A DNA stretch of 64,000 nucleotides from Selenomonas sp. oral taxon 920 (GCF_001717585.1 NZ_CP017042.1:1-64000), one strand, 5' to 3'; numbered from the stretch's first letter, positions 1 to 8,426 are shown. The notes: generated by a model from the sequence alone, not told the origin. A program made the numbers and translations.

Positions 1-635
1 TCCTCGGCGACGGCGAGATCGCCCTTCCTGAGGAGGTCGAACACAGCGTGTCCGTCGATGCTGCCTGCAGGCAGTCCCTTCGTGCGGCAGACGGAGGCGA
101 CAAGGTGCGCTGCGGAGCAGCGTTCGTGCAGCCGCCCGCCGGGGACGCGCATATAGGCAATCTCACCCGCGCTCATGGATGCACCATGCACAACCTTCCC
201 GTCGAGGATGAGGCATCCGCCGATGCTCGTACCGACGGTCATGACAAAGAGGGAGGAGCAGCCCCGTCCCGCGCCCTTCCAGAGTTCACCGAGCGCGGCA
301 CAATTGACATCGTTTTCGGCGGAGGCGGGGAGGTCGAACTCCTCGTGCAGGATTGCCTTCCAGTTCGTTCCCGTATAGTCCGGAATGGCATCGGGCAGAG
401 CGTAGACAATACGCCCCGCCGCAGCGTCAACCATACCCGCGGTGGAGATGGCGACGCCATGCACCGCATACTGCGCACGCGCCTCGCTGACAATGGCAGA
501 GACCTTCTGCACGATGCCCGCACCGCCGTGTTCCCGTGCCTCGGTCGGTACGGAGCTGCGTGTGAGGAAGTGCCCGTCTGTATCCGCAATGCCGTATTTA
601 ATGGCAGTACCTCCGATATCGATGCAGATATACAT
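1..635 (-). CDS. ROK-family sugar kinase, probable N-acetylmannosamine kinase (3' end cut by window)
   Basis: The frame runs leftward from an ATG at 635 behind a GGAGGG ribosome-binding site and leaves the window still open, so only about 211 residues are visible. It begins with the ROK phosphate-binding motif (DIGGT at residues 6-10) and later shows the ROK features ENDVNCAALGE and GTSIGGCLI. ROK kinases phosphorylate sugars with ATP in the cytoplasm. The position downstream of nanE and a YhcH-like gene, on the same strand, makes N-acetylmannosamine kinase the best guess, which would feed ManNAc-6-P to NanE. Glucokinase or another hexose specificity cannot be excluded from the sequence. The C-terminal part, including most of the Cys-rich zinc-binding region, is not visible. 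Confidence 0.85.
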   Translation of the reverse strand, partial: MYICIDIGGTAIKYGIADTDGHFLTRSSVPTEAREHGGAGIVQKVSAIVSEARAQYAVHGVAISTAGMVDAAAGRIVYALPDAIPDYTGTNWKAILHEEFDLPASAENDVNCAALGELWKGAGRGCSSLFVMTVGTSIGGCLILDGKVVHGASMSAGEIAYMRVPGGRLHERCSAAHLVASVCRTKGLPAGSIDGHAVFDLLRKGDLAVAE

Positions 636-723
636 TCGGTCCCTCCGTTCTATTGTTCTGTCCATTCAAAGCACCGACATCTCAGCTTCCCCCGTACCAA
701 CGGAGGAGGCTTAGGGAATACAC

Positions 724-1176
724 CTACTCCACCTTGACCTTAAAGATTCCCTTCTTGAGCGGGGCGGGCGCGTCCACCTTCACGCCGGAGCGGTGCACAT
801 CCACCGGGAAGCAGATGAGGAAGTCCCCGGGACGCATGATCGTCGAGGAGGTCACATCGCCCTCTGCGGGAACAAAGTCCTTGTCTTCCTCGTAGGCGCC
901 CATTTCCATGCGCTCCATATGGCTCACATCGATGCGCTCCGTCCCCGTGGCAAGAACGTGGATGTCGATGTAGGCGCGGTGCGCCTCCCAGATCTTCTCA
1001 CTGCGCTCGCCCGTCGTATAGTGCGCGATGTTGACATAGACGTCGTCGCCCGCGATCTCATTGCGCCCCGTCGGGAGCGCGCCGAGGTCGTGCGTGCGGG
1101 CAAAGTCGAGTGCCTGACGGATGCGCGGCGGAAGAAATGCGTAGGTCTTCTCGTGATAAATGCTGCCGTAAATCAT
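724..1176 (-). CDS. YhcH/YjgK/YiaL (NanQ-type) cupin-like protein
   Basis: This encodes 150 residues starting MIYGSIYHEKTYAF; the start at 1176 is chosen because a strong GAAGGAGG site sits just upstream, whereas an in-frame ATG at 1230 has none. The family is characterised by a central EAHRAYIDIHVLATG segment and a C-terminal PGDFLICFPVDVHRSG segment, both present, with His and Glu residues suited to metal binding. E. coli NanQ of this family has been described as a sialic acid anomerase. Here the gene lies between nanE and the ROK kinase on the same strand, so a role in sialic acid or ManNAc use is the natural inference. Length is normal for the family. Confidence 0.85.
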   Translation of the reverse strand: MIYGSIYHEKTYAFLPPRIRQALDFARTHDLGALPTGRNEIAGDDVYVNIAHYTTGERSEKIWEAHRAYIDIHVLATGTERIDVSHMERMEMGAYEEDKDFVPAEGDVTSSTIMRPGDFLICFPVDVHRSGVKVDAPAPLKKGIFKVKVE

Positions 1177-1325
1177 AGAAACCTCCTTCGTCTCTTCTTC
1201 TATCTTAACAGTCTCGCGTCCGCCGCGCAACTGTACGGACGAAGATCAGCCGACCACTTCGTTCGACGACCCGTTCCGCGCCTCCTCTTTCTCCCCCGCC
1301 AAAGACCGTCGTCCCCGCAGGTGCC

Positions 1326-1997
1326 TCATGCAATTGCATCGGCAAAACGACGCGCGATAAGCTGCGGGCGCGTGATCGCGGAGCCGACGATGGCGCCGAA
1401 GACACCCGTCTGCATCGCCTCCACCAGTTCCTCCGGCGTATTGATGCGCCCCTCGGCAAAGACGGGGATGGGCGCGTCCTGCGCGAGGCGGCGCATCAGC
1501 TCGAAGTCCGGCCCCTCGATCTGCGGACTGTACGGAGTATAGCCCGACATCGTGGTCGAGATCGCATCGACGCCGAGCTCCGCCGCCCTCATGCCCTCCT
1601 CATAGGTCGAAATATCGGCAAGGATAAGGCGATGTGCGGTATGGATGCGCGCGACGAGATCGCGCACGTCCGTCTGCTGCGGGCGCTCACGCGCTGTCAT
1701 GTCCAGCGCAATCATCTCGCAGCCCGTCCCGATCAGCGCCTCCACCTCGCGCATGGTCGGTGTAATAAAGATGGGGGAATCCGCATAGTTCTGCTTGATA
1801 AGACCGATCACGGGCAGCTGCGCCTCGCTGCGGATCTCCTCAATGTCCGAGACACTCTGCGCACGGATCGCGACCGCGCCGCCCTCCTTTGCCGCGCGTG
1901 CCATACGCCCCATGATGAACGGGCTGTGCAGCGGTTCGTCCGGCAGTGCCTGACAGGAAATGATGAGTTTTCCCTTCACTTGATCAAAGAAATTCAT
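1326..1997 (-). CDS. nanE: N-acetylmannosamine-6-phosphate 2-epimerase
   Basis: A 223-residue NanE-family TIM barrel that interconverts ManNAc-6-P and GlcNAc-6-P in the cytoplasm, linking sialic acid or ManNAc breakdown to nagA. Recognisable segments are LIISCQALPDEPLH near the N-terminus, the central PVIGLIKQNY and EMIALDMTARERP, and VFAEGRINTPEE with the conserved Glu and Arg near residue 180. Length is typical. It is the first gene of a leftward set (nanE, YhcH-like, ROK kinase). The roughly 130 bp upstream are very AT-rich and hold a perfect 10-bp dyad (2027-2047) that could be an operator. No nanA lyase is visible, so it may lie beyond the window. Confidence 0.95.
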   Translation of the reverse strand: MNFFDQVKGKLIISCQALPDEPLHSPFIMGRMARAAKEGGAVAIRAQSVSDIEEIRSEAQLPVIGLIKQNYADSPIFITPTMREVEALIGTGCEMIALDMTARERPQQTDVRDLVARIHTAHRLILADISTYEEGMRAAELGVDAISTTMSGYTPYSPQIEGPDFELMRRLAQDAPIPVFAEGRINTPEELVEAMQTGVFGAIVGSAITRPQLIARRFADAIA

Positions 1998-2026
1998 CCA
2001 AAGTCCTCCAATTTATTTTTATTTAT

Positions 2027-2047
2027 AATAATTTATTATAAATTATT
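2027..2047. promoter_or_regulatory. Perfect AT-rich dyad upstream of nanE
   Basis: A 10-bp perfect inverted repeat (AATAATTTAT, one-base spacer, ATAAATTATT) lies about 30 bp upstream of the nanE start, in the region expected to hold its promoter. This fits an operator for a dimeric regulator, but no regulator gene is next to it and the function is inferred from position only. Confidence 0.4.
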
Positions 2048-2065
2048 CTATATTGTTCTTAAAAA

Positions 2066-2116
2066 GAAAAATACGAAAATATTTTCAGCCATAGGAGATA
2101 TATTTCCGTATTTTTC
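2066..2116. promoter_or_regulatory. 17-bp inverted repeat between PTS gene and nanE
   Basis: Arms at 2066-2082 and 2100-2116 pair at 16 of 17 positions around a 17-base spacer. The element lies just after the stop codon of the leftward PTS gene and upstream of nanE, so it may be a terminator for the first or an operator for the second; there is no GC-rich stem, which argues for an operator. The arm contains ATACGAAAATATT, similar to the dyad at 28000-28032. Confidence 0.4.
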
Positions 2117-2129
2117 ACAATCATATTCG

Positions 2130-3707
2130 TCAGAGGTTTAATTGTTCCTCAACTTCATTTTTAATTACAGTTACCTGCGGTCCATAGATGACCTGGACAC
2201 CATTCCCGCTCGCGAGCAATCCCCGGCTGCCGGATTCCTTGAGCAGCCGCTCGCTGACCTTGCCGGCATCCTTTACCGTCACACGAAGGCGCGTTGCACA
2301 GCAGTCAAGTTCCTCAATATTATCCCTGCCGCCGAGTCCCTCGATCACGAGGTCGGCACGATAATGATCCGACGCACTCTCCGCAGCGGCGGGTGCTTCC
2401 TGCGGCTCCGTCTCATCCTCACGCCCGAGTGTTTTGAAATCAAACTTCAGAATGAGATACTTAAAGGAGAAGTAGTAGAGGAAGAACCAGGGGATACCGA
2501 CCATCGGGATGTAGAGCCAGTTCGTCTTTGCATCGCCCTGCAGCACACCGAACAGTATGAGATCGATACAGCCGCCCGAGAACGTCTGCCCGACCGTAAT
2601 CTGCAGGATATGCGCAATCATAAAGGCGCAGCCGTCAAAGAACGCATGCAGCACATAGAGTGCCGGTGCAACGAAGAGGAAGGAGAACTCGATCGGCTCC
2701 GTGATGCCGGTCATAAAGGAGGTCAGTGCCGCAGAGAAGAGGAGACCGCCAACGACCTTCTTATTCTCCGGCTTTGCCGTCTGATACATGGCAAGACATG
2801 CGCCGATAAGTCCGAACATCATTGTGATAAAGCGTCCTGACATGAAACGTGAGATGCCGATATAGTAATGCTGTGTGTTCGGATCGCCAAGCTGGGCGAA
2901 AAAGATGCGCTGTGTCCCCTCGACGAGCTGCCCGTTGATGATCTCAGAGCCGCCGAGCGCCGTTGTCCAAAAAGGAAGATAGAAGATATGGTGCAGTCCA
3001 AACGGGCCAAGCATACGCAGGACGAATCCATAGATCAGTGTGCCGATGTAGCCCGTTGCATCAACAATACCGCCGAGCCCAAAGATCAGCTGCTGGAAAT
3101 GCGGCCATACGAAGAACATAATACACCCGAGAAAAATCGAGGAAAAAGAGCAGATGATCGGTACAAAACGCGATCCGCCAAAGAATCCAAGGAACGGCGG
3201 AAGCTCGATCTTATTGAATCGCTTATGCAGGAGATACGTCATAAGACCAACCACAACGCCGCCGAAAACGCCCGTCTCCAAGGTCTGAATGCCGAGACTC
3301 ATTCCCTGCCCGACACTTGCAAGGTTCTCTTTCGCAAGCGTCCCCGTAATGATAAGGAGTGCATTGATGGTCGCGTTCATCACAAGCAGCGCGAGCACAG
3401 AGGCAAGACCTGCCGTTCCCTTATCGCTGCGCGCAAGTCCGACGGCGATGCCGACAGCAAAGAGAATAGCGAGGTTCGCAAAGACGATGCTGCCTGCGGA
3501 TGCCATAATTGTGAAGATATTCTGCAGCCAACCAATATCGAGGAATGGATACGCCTTGACCGAATTTGGATTCGACAGTGCGCCGCCAATACCGAGCAGA
3601 AGACCTGCGGCAGGAAGCACAGCGATCGGCAGCATAAAGGATTTCCCGAACCGCTGTGCTTTGGCGAAGAATGAACTCTCGCCGCTTGTTTGTCCGAATA
3701 AACTCAT
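2130..3707 (-). CDS. PTS transporter, glucose/N-acetylglucosamine-family EIICB
   Basis: This 525-residue membrane protein has an N-terminal EIIC channel of about ten hydrophobic segments (residues about 20-415, including the family signature GITEPIEFSFLFVAPALY) followed by a linker and a C-terminal EIIB domain whose phosphorylation cysteine lies in LDCCATRLRV. It imports and phosphorylates a hexose or amino sugar using phosphate relayed from EI/HPr and a separate EIIA, since no EIIA domain is fused. The gene lies 27 bp downstream of nagA on the same strand and is probably in the nagB-nagA operon, which points to N-acetylglucosamine (NagE-like) as substrate; glucose cannot be excluded. A double Cys at the active site means either could be the phosphoacceptor, although the second one aligns with the usual position. 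Confidence 0.92.
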   Translation of the reverse strand: MSLFGQTSGESSFFAKAQRFGKSFMLPIAVLPAAGLLLGIGGALSNPNSVKAYPFLDIGWLQNIFTIMASAGSIVFANLAILFAVGIAVGLARSDKGTAGLASVLALLVMNATINALLIITGTLAKENLASVGQGMSLGIQTLETGVFGGVVVGLMTYLLHKRFNKIELPPFLGFFGGSRFVPIICSFSSIFLGCIMFFVWPHFQQLIFGLGGIVDATGYIGTLIYGFVLRMLGPFGLHHIFYLPFWTTALGGSEIINGQLVEGTQRIFFAQLGDPNTQHYYIGISRFMSGRFITMMFGLIGACLAMYQTAKPENKKVVGGLLFSAALTSFMTGITEPIEFSFLFVAPALYVLHAFFDGCAFMIAHILQITVGQTFSGGCIDLILFGVLQGDAKTNWLYIPMVGIPWFFLYYFSFKYLILKFDFKTLGREDETEPQEAPAAAESASDHYRADLVIEGLGGRDNIEELDCCATRLRVTVKDAGKVSERLLKESGSRGLLASGNGVQVIYGPQVTVIKNEVEEQLNL

Positions 3708-3734
3708 AAAAATACCTCCTCATAAAATAACATT

Positions 3735-4889
3735 TTATGGAACAAAGCAATCCCGCCCGCCAACAATCGTACGCCGTATCCGAAACTCCTCGTCAAAGAT
3801 CGCAATATCCGCGTATTTTCCAACCGTGAGCGAGCCGAGTCGATCATATATGTTCAGCTCCTCGGCAGGGGTGCGCGTCGCCATCTCGACAACGGCGGGA
3901 ATCTCTGCGCCCGTATTCGCGCGCAGGATGGAGAGCCCGTCGTTCATGCGGAGCACGCTGCCCGCGATTGTGCCGTCTGCGAGGGTTGCGCGTGTTCCTT
4001 TGACATAGACCTCCTGCCCGCCGAGCTCCGAGATTCCATCCCCGAGCCCGCAGGCACGCATGGAGTCCGTGATGGGGATGATGTGCCTGCCGCGCTTTGC
4101 CGCATAGATGATGCGCTGCATGGCGGGGTGGACGTGCACATTGTCCGCGATCAGCTCGCAGTTCGCATCCGTATCGAGTGCCGCGCCGAGCACGCCGGGG
4201 TGACGGTGGTTCAGGGGCGTCATAGCGTTGCAGAGATGCGTGATATGTGACGCCCCTCGTGCGATTGCCGCCATTGCCGTCTCGTAGTCCGCCGCCGTAT
4301 GCCCAAGCGATACGACGATTCCGCTGCTGCGGCAGCTCTCGATGAAGTTCTCCTCCGCGATCATCTCGGGGGCGACCGTGATGATCTTGATCACATCTGC
4401 ATACGGTGCGATCCGTGCAAACGTCGGCGGCAGGATGTACTGCTCATCCTGTGCACCCTTTTTCGCAGGACTGATAAAGGGTCCCTCCATATGCGCCCCG
4501 AGAATGCGTGCGCCGTTCGTCCTTCCTGTCATTGCGCGGCGAATGCGGTCGAGTGCCCGCTCCACTGCGTCGTAGGCGCAGGTCATCGTGGTCGGCAGGA
4601 AGGAGGTCACACCCGTACGCGTCTGAAATGCGGCGATCTTCCCAAGTGCGTCCGCATCCTCATCCATCGTATCTGCACCGTCCGCGCCGTGGATGTGGAC
4701 ATTCAGAAACCCGGGGGAAACGTACGCGCCCGCTGCGTCGATAACCTCATCCACATCTGCCGCAGAGAACTCCGTCGCTGGGACAATCCGTGCGATCCGC
4801 TCATCATAGCAGAGGACGAGCTTCGTCTGCGCCGTGAATCGCCCGCATTCATCCGGCAGAATGAGAATGCCGTTCCATATCGCCTTCAT
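3735..4889 (-). CDS. nagA: N-acetylglucosamine-6-phosphate deacetylase
   Basis: A 384-residue amidohydrolase-fold enzyme that removes acetate from GlcNAc-6-P. Visible motifs are the N-terminal HIHGADGADTMDED metal/substrate region, EGPFISPAKKGAQ (metal-binding Glu and substrate loop), SLGHTAADYETA, THLCNAMTPLNHR with metal-binding His residues, and ITDSMRA carrying the catalytic Asp. Length is usual. Its ATG shares one base with the nagB stop (TGATG), which indicates translational coupling. The products flow to NagB, and the PTS gene follows directly. The upstream nanE operon would feed the same intermediate. Confidence 0.96.
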   Translation of the reverse strand: MKAIWNGILILPDECGRFTAQTKLVLCYDERIARIVPATEFSAADVDEVIDAAGAYVSPGFLNVHIHGADGADTMDEDADALGKIAAFQTRTGVTSFLPTTMTCAYDAVERALDRIRRAMTGRTNGARILGAHMEGPFISPAKKGAQDEQYILPPTFARIAPYADVIKIITVAPEMIAEENFIESCRSSGIVVSLGHTAADYETAMAAIARGASHITHLCNAMTPLNHRHPGVLGAALDTDANCELIADNVHVHPAMQRIIYAAKRGRHIIPITDSMRACGLGDGISELGGQEVYVKGTRATLADGTIAGSVLRMNDGLSILRANTGAEIPAVVEMATRTPAEELNIYDRLGSLTVGKYADIAIFDEEFRIRRTIVGGRDCFVP

Positions 4890-5632
4890 CAGGGCTCACT
4901 CTTTCCGGAGAGAAGTGCCCCCGCCGCATGATCGACAATGAGGGTCACACACGGATGGAGCTGGAGGATGGAGGCAGGCACGCGCGGCGTGATCGTTCCC
5001 TCCACCGCATCGCGCACCGCCTCCGCCTTCTCCGCACCGCTCGCGAGCAAAACGATGTGCCGCGCGCGGAAGATCGTGCCAATCCCCATGCTCATCGCCT
5101 CACGCGGCACCTCCGCCGCCGATGAAAAAAACCGCGCATTTGCCTCGATCGTACTCTCCTTAAGTGCAACCTTGTGCGTCGTCCGCGCGAACGCATCATC
5201 CGGCTCGTTAAAGCCGATATGTGCGTTGCGTCCGATGCCGAGCAGCTGCATGTCGATGCCGCCCGCCGCCGCAATCCGTGCCTCATAGTCCTCTGCCTCC
5301 CGCGCCGCATCCGCCGCCATGCCGTTCGGAAAGAAGATCCGATCGCGCCGCATATTCACATGGTTGAAGAGATTCTCGTGCATGAAGCGGTGATAGCTCT
5401 GCGGATCGTCCTCCGCGAGACCGACATATTCATCCAGATTGAACGAGGTCGCCTGCGCGAAATCAAGACCGACTGTCTTGTGCAGCCAGACGAGATTCTG
5501 ATACAGCTCGACCGGTGTGCTGCCCGTCGCAAGCCCGAGCACCGAGTCCGGCTTCACCCAGAGCTGCCCAGCGATGACCTTCGCCGCCTCCTCACTCATC
5601 TTTTGATAGGTATCCGTATAGATAATACGCAT
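4889..5632 (-). CDS. nagB: Glucosamine-6-phosphate deaminase
   Basis: A 247-residue NagB that converts glucosamine-6-P to fructose-6-P and ammonia. The phosphate-binding loop LGLATGSTP, the NLDEYVGL segment with the catalytic Asp, and the signature GIGRNAHIGFNEP with the catalytic His/Glu are all present. The length matches the short, Firmicutes-type NagB that lacks the E. coli allosteric extension. It is the first gene of nagB-nagA-PTS; a GGAGAGGAG site precedes the ATG, and a good promoter (5675-5703) and an unusual set of inverted repeats (5724-5774) lie upstream. Confidence 0.96.
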   Translation of the reverse strand: MRIIYTDTYQKMSEEAAKVIAGQLWVKPDSVLGLATGSTPVELYQNLVWLHKTVGLDFAQATSFNLDEYVGLAEDDPQSYHRFMHENLFNHVNMRRDRIFFPNGMAADAAREAEDYEARIAAAGGIDMQLLGIGRNAHIGFNEPDDAFARTTHKVALKESTIEANARFFSSAAEVPREAMSMGIGTIFRARHIVLLASGAEKAEAVRDAVEGTITPRVPASILQLHPCVTLIVDHAAGALLSGKSEP

Positions 5633-5674
5633 CGCGATACTCTCCTCTCCGTATATCTGTCTGAATTCTCCTGT

Positions 5675-5703
5675 AATATAACACAGTTTAGACTAAAATG
5701 CAA
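5675..5703 (-). promoter_or_regulatory. Sigma-A-type promoter of nagB
   Basis: On the minus strand TTGCAT (5703-5698) and TATATT (5680-5675) are separated by 17 bp, about 40 bp upstream of the nagB start codon. This is a near-consensus housekeeping promoter. Confidence 0.65.
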
Positions 5704-5723
5704 TTATTTTTCATAAATTTTAT

Positions 5724-5774
5724 AAAACTATTTTTTTTATATCATATAAGAAAATAGTTTTCGTTTTATATGAT
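5724..5774. promoter_or_regulatory. Interleaved inverted repeats upstream of nagB promoter
   Basis: Two inverted repeats are interleaved: 11-bp arms AAAACTATTTT at 5724-5734 and its complement at 5751-5761, and arms ATATCATATAA at 5739-5749 with a 9-bp complement at 5766-5774. The block sits just upstream of the -35 of nagB. It looks like a double operator for an amino-sugar regulator, though no regulator gene is nearby. Confidence 0.45.
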
Positions 5775-5784
5775 GAACGGTATG

Positions 5785-5810
5785 AAAAAAGGACGCCAAG
5801 CGTCCTTTTT
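5785..5810 (-). terminator. Terminator after the sirtuin gene
   Basis: A perfect 6-bp GC-rich stem (GGACGC / GCGTCC, loop CAA) is flanked by A6 on the left and T5 on the right, so it can act on both strands; the leftward sirtuin gene ends 56 bp before it. Confidence 0.8.
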
Positions 5811-5865
5811 GTATGGGATTGAAATTGATTGACGAGATGTCCTTTCTGTGACAGGCAGCTTTTTC

Positions 5866-6759
5866 TTATACGATTTCCCGCAGTACCTCTGCGATATCCC
5901 CGTCGATCACGATGCTCCGCGCGGCGATCGCATCCGGTACATATGCCATTCCCTTATTGATCGAGACGAACGTCACATCCGCGCGCTCCGCCGTCATACG
6001 CCAGAACGGGTACTTGATGATCCCCGGCGTATTCATACCGACCCCGAGCTCGATGAGGAGTGTCCCTCTCCCCTCGGTCTGCGCGAGGTAGTCCGTATAG
6101 CGCCCCGCCGCCGCATGCCAGCCCGCATCCTCGACAAAGCGCTCATCCGCACGCAGGTTCGTTGTCATCTCCGCGCCGTCGTGCGGGCAGTAGGGAATGA
6201 GATCGGTCGGTATTGCCATCCGAGGCACACCGCTCTCGGGTAGAAGGAGCTCCCCATCCTCCGCAAAGGCAAAGCCCTGCGCTGCGAGCATGGCACGTAT
6301 ACTCTCCTCGTTGTCGTACGTCCTTCCTGCCGATGCTACCGCAGGTTTGCTGCTCTGAAACAGACCATAGTCCCCCTGTGTATAGAAGAGACGCTCCTTG
6401 TCAAATCCCGTGCGCTGAAAGGCATGATCCACATTCGTCGTGAGGACGAAATAATCTCGCCCCGCAGTGAGGCGGAGCAGGTTCGGATAGATATCGCTCT
6501 CTGGCATCGGCGCGTAGCGGTTGATGTAGATGCTCCTGCTCCACCACGCCCAGAAAATCTCACGCGACGGAAACGGATAGAAGCCGCCGCTGTAGATATC
6601 CTCGATCCCGAAGCGTTCGTGAAAATCCGAAAAATATTTAAGAAAGCGTGTGCCCGCATAGTCGTAGCCAGCCGCCGCCGATAATCCTGCACCCGCACCG
6701 ATGAGAATGCATTCGGCAGAGGCGAGGGCATCTTTCAGTTTCTCAATTGCTTCTTTCAT
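5866..6759 (-). CDS. Class M sirtuin (SirTM), probable protein ADP-ribosyltransferase
   Basis: A 297-residue SIR2-fold protein. It has the NAD-binding GAGAGLSAAAG loop (residues 21-31) and the TTNVD motif with Asn109 and Asp111. At the place of the usual catalytic His it has Gln128 (YTQGD). The Asn-Asp-Gln spacing is the one known for SirTM enzymes of pathogenic Firmicutes, which ADP-ribosylate a lipoylated GcvH-like carrier rather than deacylate. Its ATG overlaps the stop of the macrodomain gene by 4 bp (ATGA), so the two are co-translated; the macrodomain would reverse the modification. In the described operons GcvH-L and a lipoate ligase LplA2 are also present; neither is seen here. A terminator follows. 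The assignment to the class is firm, while the substrate is unknown. Confidence 0.9.
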   Translation of the reverse strand: MKEAIEKLKDALASAECILIGAGAGLSAAAGYDYAGTRFLKYFSDFHERFGIEDIYSGGFYPFPSREIFWAWWSRSIYINRYAPMPESDIYPNLLRLTAGRDYFVLTTNVDHAFQRTGFDKERLFYTQGDYGLFQSSKPAVASAGRTYDNEESIRAMLAAQGFAFAEDGELLLPESGVPRMAIPTDLIPYCPHDGAEMTTNLRADERFVEDAGWHAAAGRYTDYLAQTEGRGTLLIELGVGMNTPGIIKYPFWRMTAERADVTFVSINKGMAYVPDAIAARSIVIDGDIAEVLREIV

Positions 6760-7538
6760 GACAGCAGTCTTTCGTAAATCATACGATCCTCATCTTTGAA
6801 CACGTTGAATACTACGCGCTCAATGGATGTGGACGTGCCGAGAAATGCGCGCACCTCGCGTACGGCGATCTCAGCCGCTTCTTTGTTTGGAAAATGAAAC
6901 TCTCCGGTTGAGATGCAGCAGAACGCGATGCTCCTGAGGCCATGCTCCGCTGCGAGATGCAGGCAGGAACGATAGCAGGAGGCAAGGAGCTCCCTGTGTT
7001 CATCCGTCAGGGCGCCGCTGACGATCGGTCCGACCGTGTGGATGACATGGCGCGCAGGGAGATTGTACCCCTGCGTGATCTTCGCCGTGCCCGTCTCCTC
7101 CGAATATCCCTGGCGCTCCATGAGTGCAGCGCATTCCGCGCGCAGCTGCAGACCCGCCGCGCTGTGAATCGCGTTGTCAATGCAGCGGTGACATGGAATA
7201 AAACAGCCGAGCAGAGCGGAGTTCGCCGCATTTACGATGGCATCCGAATTGAGCCGCGTAATGTCCCCCTGCCAAAGGATGATACGCGCATCCAAGGACA
7301 CCGATGGGAGCGCCATAACATCCACAACGCCTCGCTCCTCCCGTTCGGCGGCGAGCAGTTCATCCTGCAGGTGCACGAACTCCTCCGTGAGCGGTAGGGG
7401 AGGACGGACATTCATCAATGCGCGCAGCAGACTTCGCTGCGCCGCTGCATTCTCATCCACCTCCGCCGCCTGTCTGCGATACTCCGGCATCTCGGCGAGG
7501 AGCATCGCATTCAGCTTTTGAATGAGAGCAAGGGACAT
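6756..7538 (-). CDS. Zinc-type macrodomain protein, probable ADP-ribosyl hydrolase
   Basis: 260 residues from the ATG at 7538, preferred over a longer frame because GGAAG precedes it. An N-terminal helical extension (about 1-80) is followed by the macrodomain: GDI at 91-93, NAAN at 103-106, and then a Cys/His cluster (C112, C116, H117, C119 in GCFIPCHRCID) that marks the zinc-dependent macrodomains. The later HTVGPIVSG and FCCISTGEFHFP segments form the ADP-ribose pocket. Zinc macrodomains remove ADP-ribose from targets of class M sirtuins, and this gene is directly coupled to one. An AT-rich dyad (ATTTAG, 7-bp spacer, CTAAAT) lies at 7602-7620 upstream and may regulate the pair. Confidence 0.9.
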   Translation of the reverse strand: MSLALIQKLNAMLLAEMPEYRRQAAEVDENAAAQRSLLRALMNVRPPLPLTEEFVHLQDELLAAEREERGVVDVMALPSVSLDARIILWQGDITRLNSDAIVNAANSALLGCFIPCHRCIDNAIHSAAGLQLRAECAALMERQGYSEETGTAKITQGYNLPARHVIHTVGPIVSGALTDEHRELLASCYRSCLHLAAEHGLRSIAFCCISTGEFHFPNKEAAEIAVREVRAFLGTSTSIERVVFNVFKDEDRMIYERLLS

Positions 7539-7601
7539 GGGAACACTTCCTTCATAGATTTTTGATATACCTACGCTTACACTATCGACACACACATACA
7601 T

Positions 7602-7620
7602 ATTTAGTAATTATCTAAAT
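7602..7620. promoter_or_regulatory. Dyad upstream of the macrodomain-sirtuin operon
   Basis: ATTTAG and CTAAAT arms are spaced by seven AT bases about 65 bp before the macrodomain start codon, within a short AT-rich promoter region. This is a possible operator; no regulator gene is adjacent. Confidence 0.35.
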
Positions 7621-7675
7621 TACAAAATGAGTATAGCATATAGAAATCATAATTTCAATAGATACAATAAAACTT

Positions 7676-7705
7676 AAAAAAGGACGCTGCCTAAGCCAAC
7701 GCCCT
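7676..7705 (-). terminator. Terminator after the DUF6882 gene
   Basis: On the minus strand an imperfect GC-rich stem (GGGCGTTG pairing with CAGCGTCC, two G-U pairs) is followed by a run of T. It separates the DUF6882 gene from the macrodomain operon. Confidence 0.65.
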
Positions 7706-7719
7706 CAAAAGAAATCAAA

Positions 7720-8418
7720 TTACAAACTCGAAATTGACGAAATGCGCAGATCGTCGCCCGCAGTTTCAAAAACAATGCCAAGATCCTGCGTGAAGTGCGC
7801 GGTCAGCGTATTGCCGTCCCAATCGTACGGCGTACGGTTCCACAGGAGGAACGCCTCAGCAAAGATGCGATGATCGACCTCGAACTGCTCGAGGCACTGC
7901 GTCAGGAGAGAGACGAAGCGCGGAAAATCGACGGGCGCAAAGACCTCCTCCGGCACGCCGCCGACTGCGACAAAGACCGCACCTCCCTCGTGCGGACAGC
8001 GGTAGTAGGCAAAATGATCCGCAATCCCGCAGGCTGCAATGGAGAGGTTGTGCCCACTCAATGTATCGTTCAGATTGAACTCTGCTGCTGTCAGGGCCTC
8101 CAGATGCCATTCCTCGCCGCATGCCTTTGTCTCGTCGGCAAGCCGGATGATCTCGTCCGGGAAGTGATTGATGTTTTCCCATCCCCAGAGCCATGTGCCG
8201 CTTGACTTGGACTCACTTCCAATGAACTGAATCGGATACTCCCGCATGCCGAAGAATATAACGCCGCGCCCAAGGTCGATATTCCAATTCTCATTCTGCA
8301 CCACAAGCTCGCCGCAGGCATTCTGGACGCACATCATCTTGCCGAGGCACGCAGAAAAAACATCACGCCAGTTGCTCCGATCCACCGAGAGCTGATCAAA
8401 AAATTCCTTCATATCCAT
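7720..8418 (-). CDS. DUF6882 family protein
   Basis: A 232-residue soluble protein without signal peptide or membrane segment. The aromatic segment GTWLWGWENINHFPDE and the final GIVFETAGDDLRI region match what I know of DUF6882, a family of unknown function seen in many bacteria, sometimes linked to polymorphic toxin immunity or other accessory loci; that link is not shown here. It sits alone between the gyrB terminator and its own terminator. ATGs at 8418 and 8412 are both possible starts. Confidence 0.7.
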   Translation of the reverse strand: MDMKEFFDQLSVDRSNWRDVFSACLGKMMCVQNACGELVVQNENWNIDLGRGVIFFGMREYPIQFIGSESKSSGTWLWGWENINHFPDEIIRLADETKACGEEWHLEALTAAEFNLNDTLSGHNLSIAACGIADHFAYYRCPHEGGAVFVAVGGVPEEVFAPVDFPRFVSLLTQCLEQFEVDHRIFAEAFLLWNRTPYDWDGNTLTAHFTQDLGIVFETAGDDLRISSISSL

Positions 8419-8426
8419 TTTCCTTC

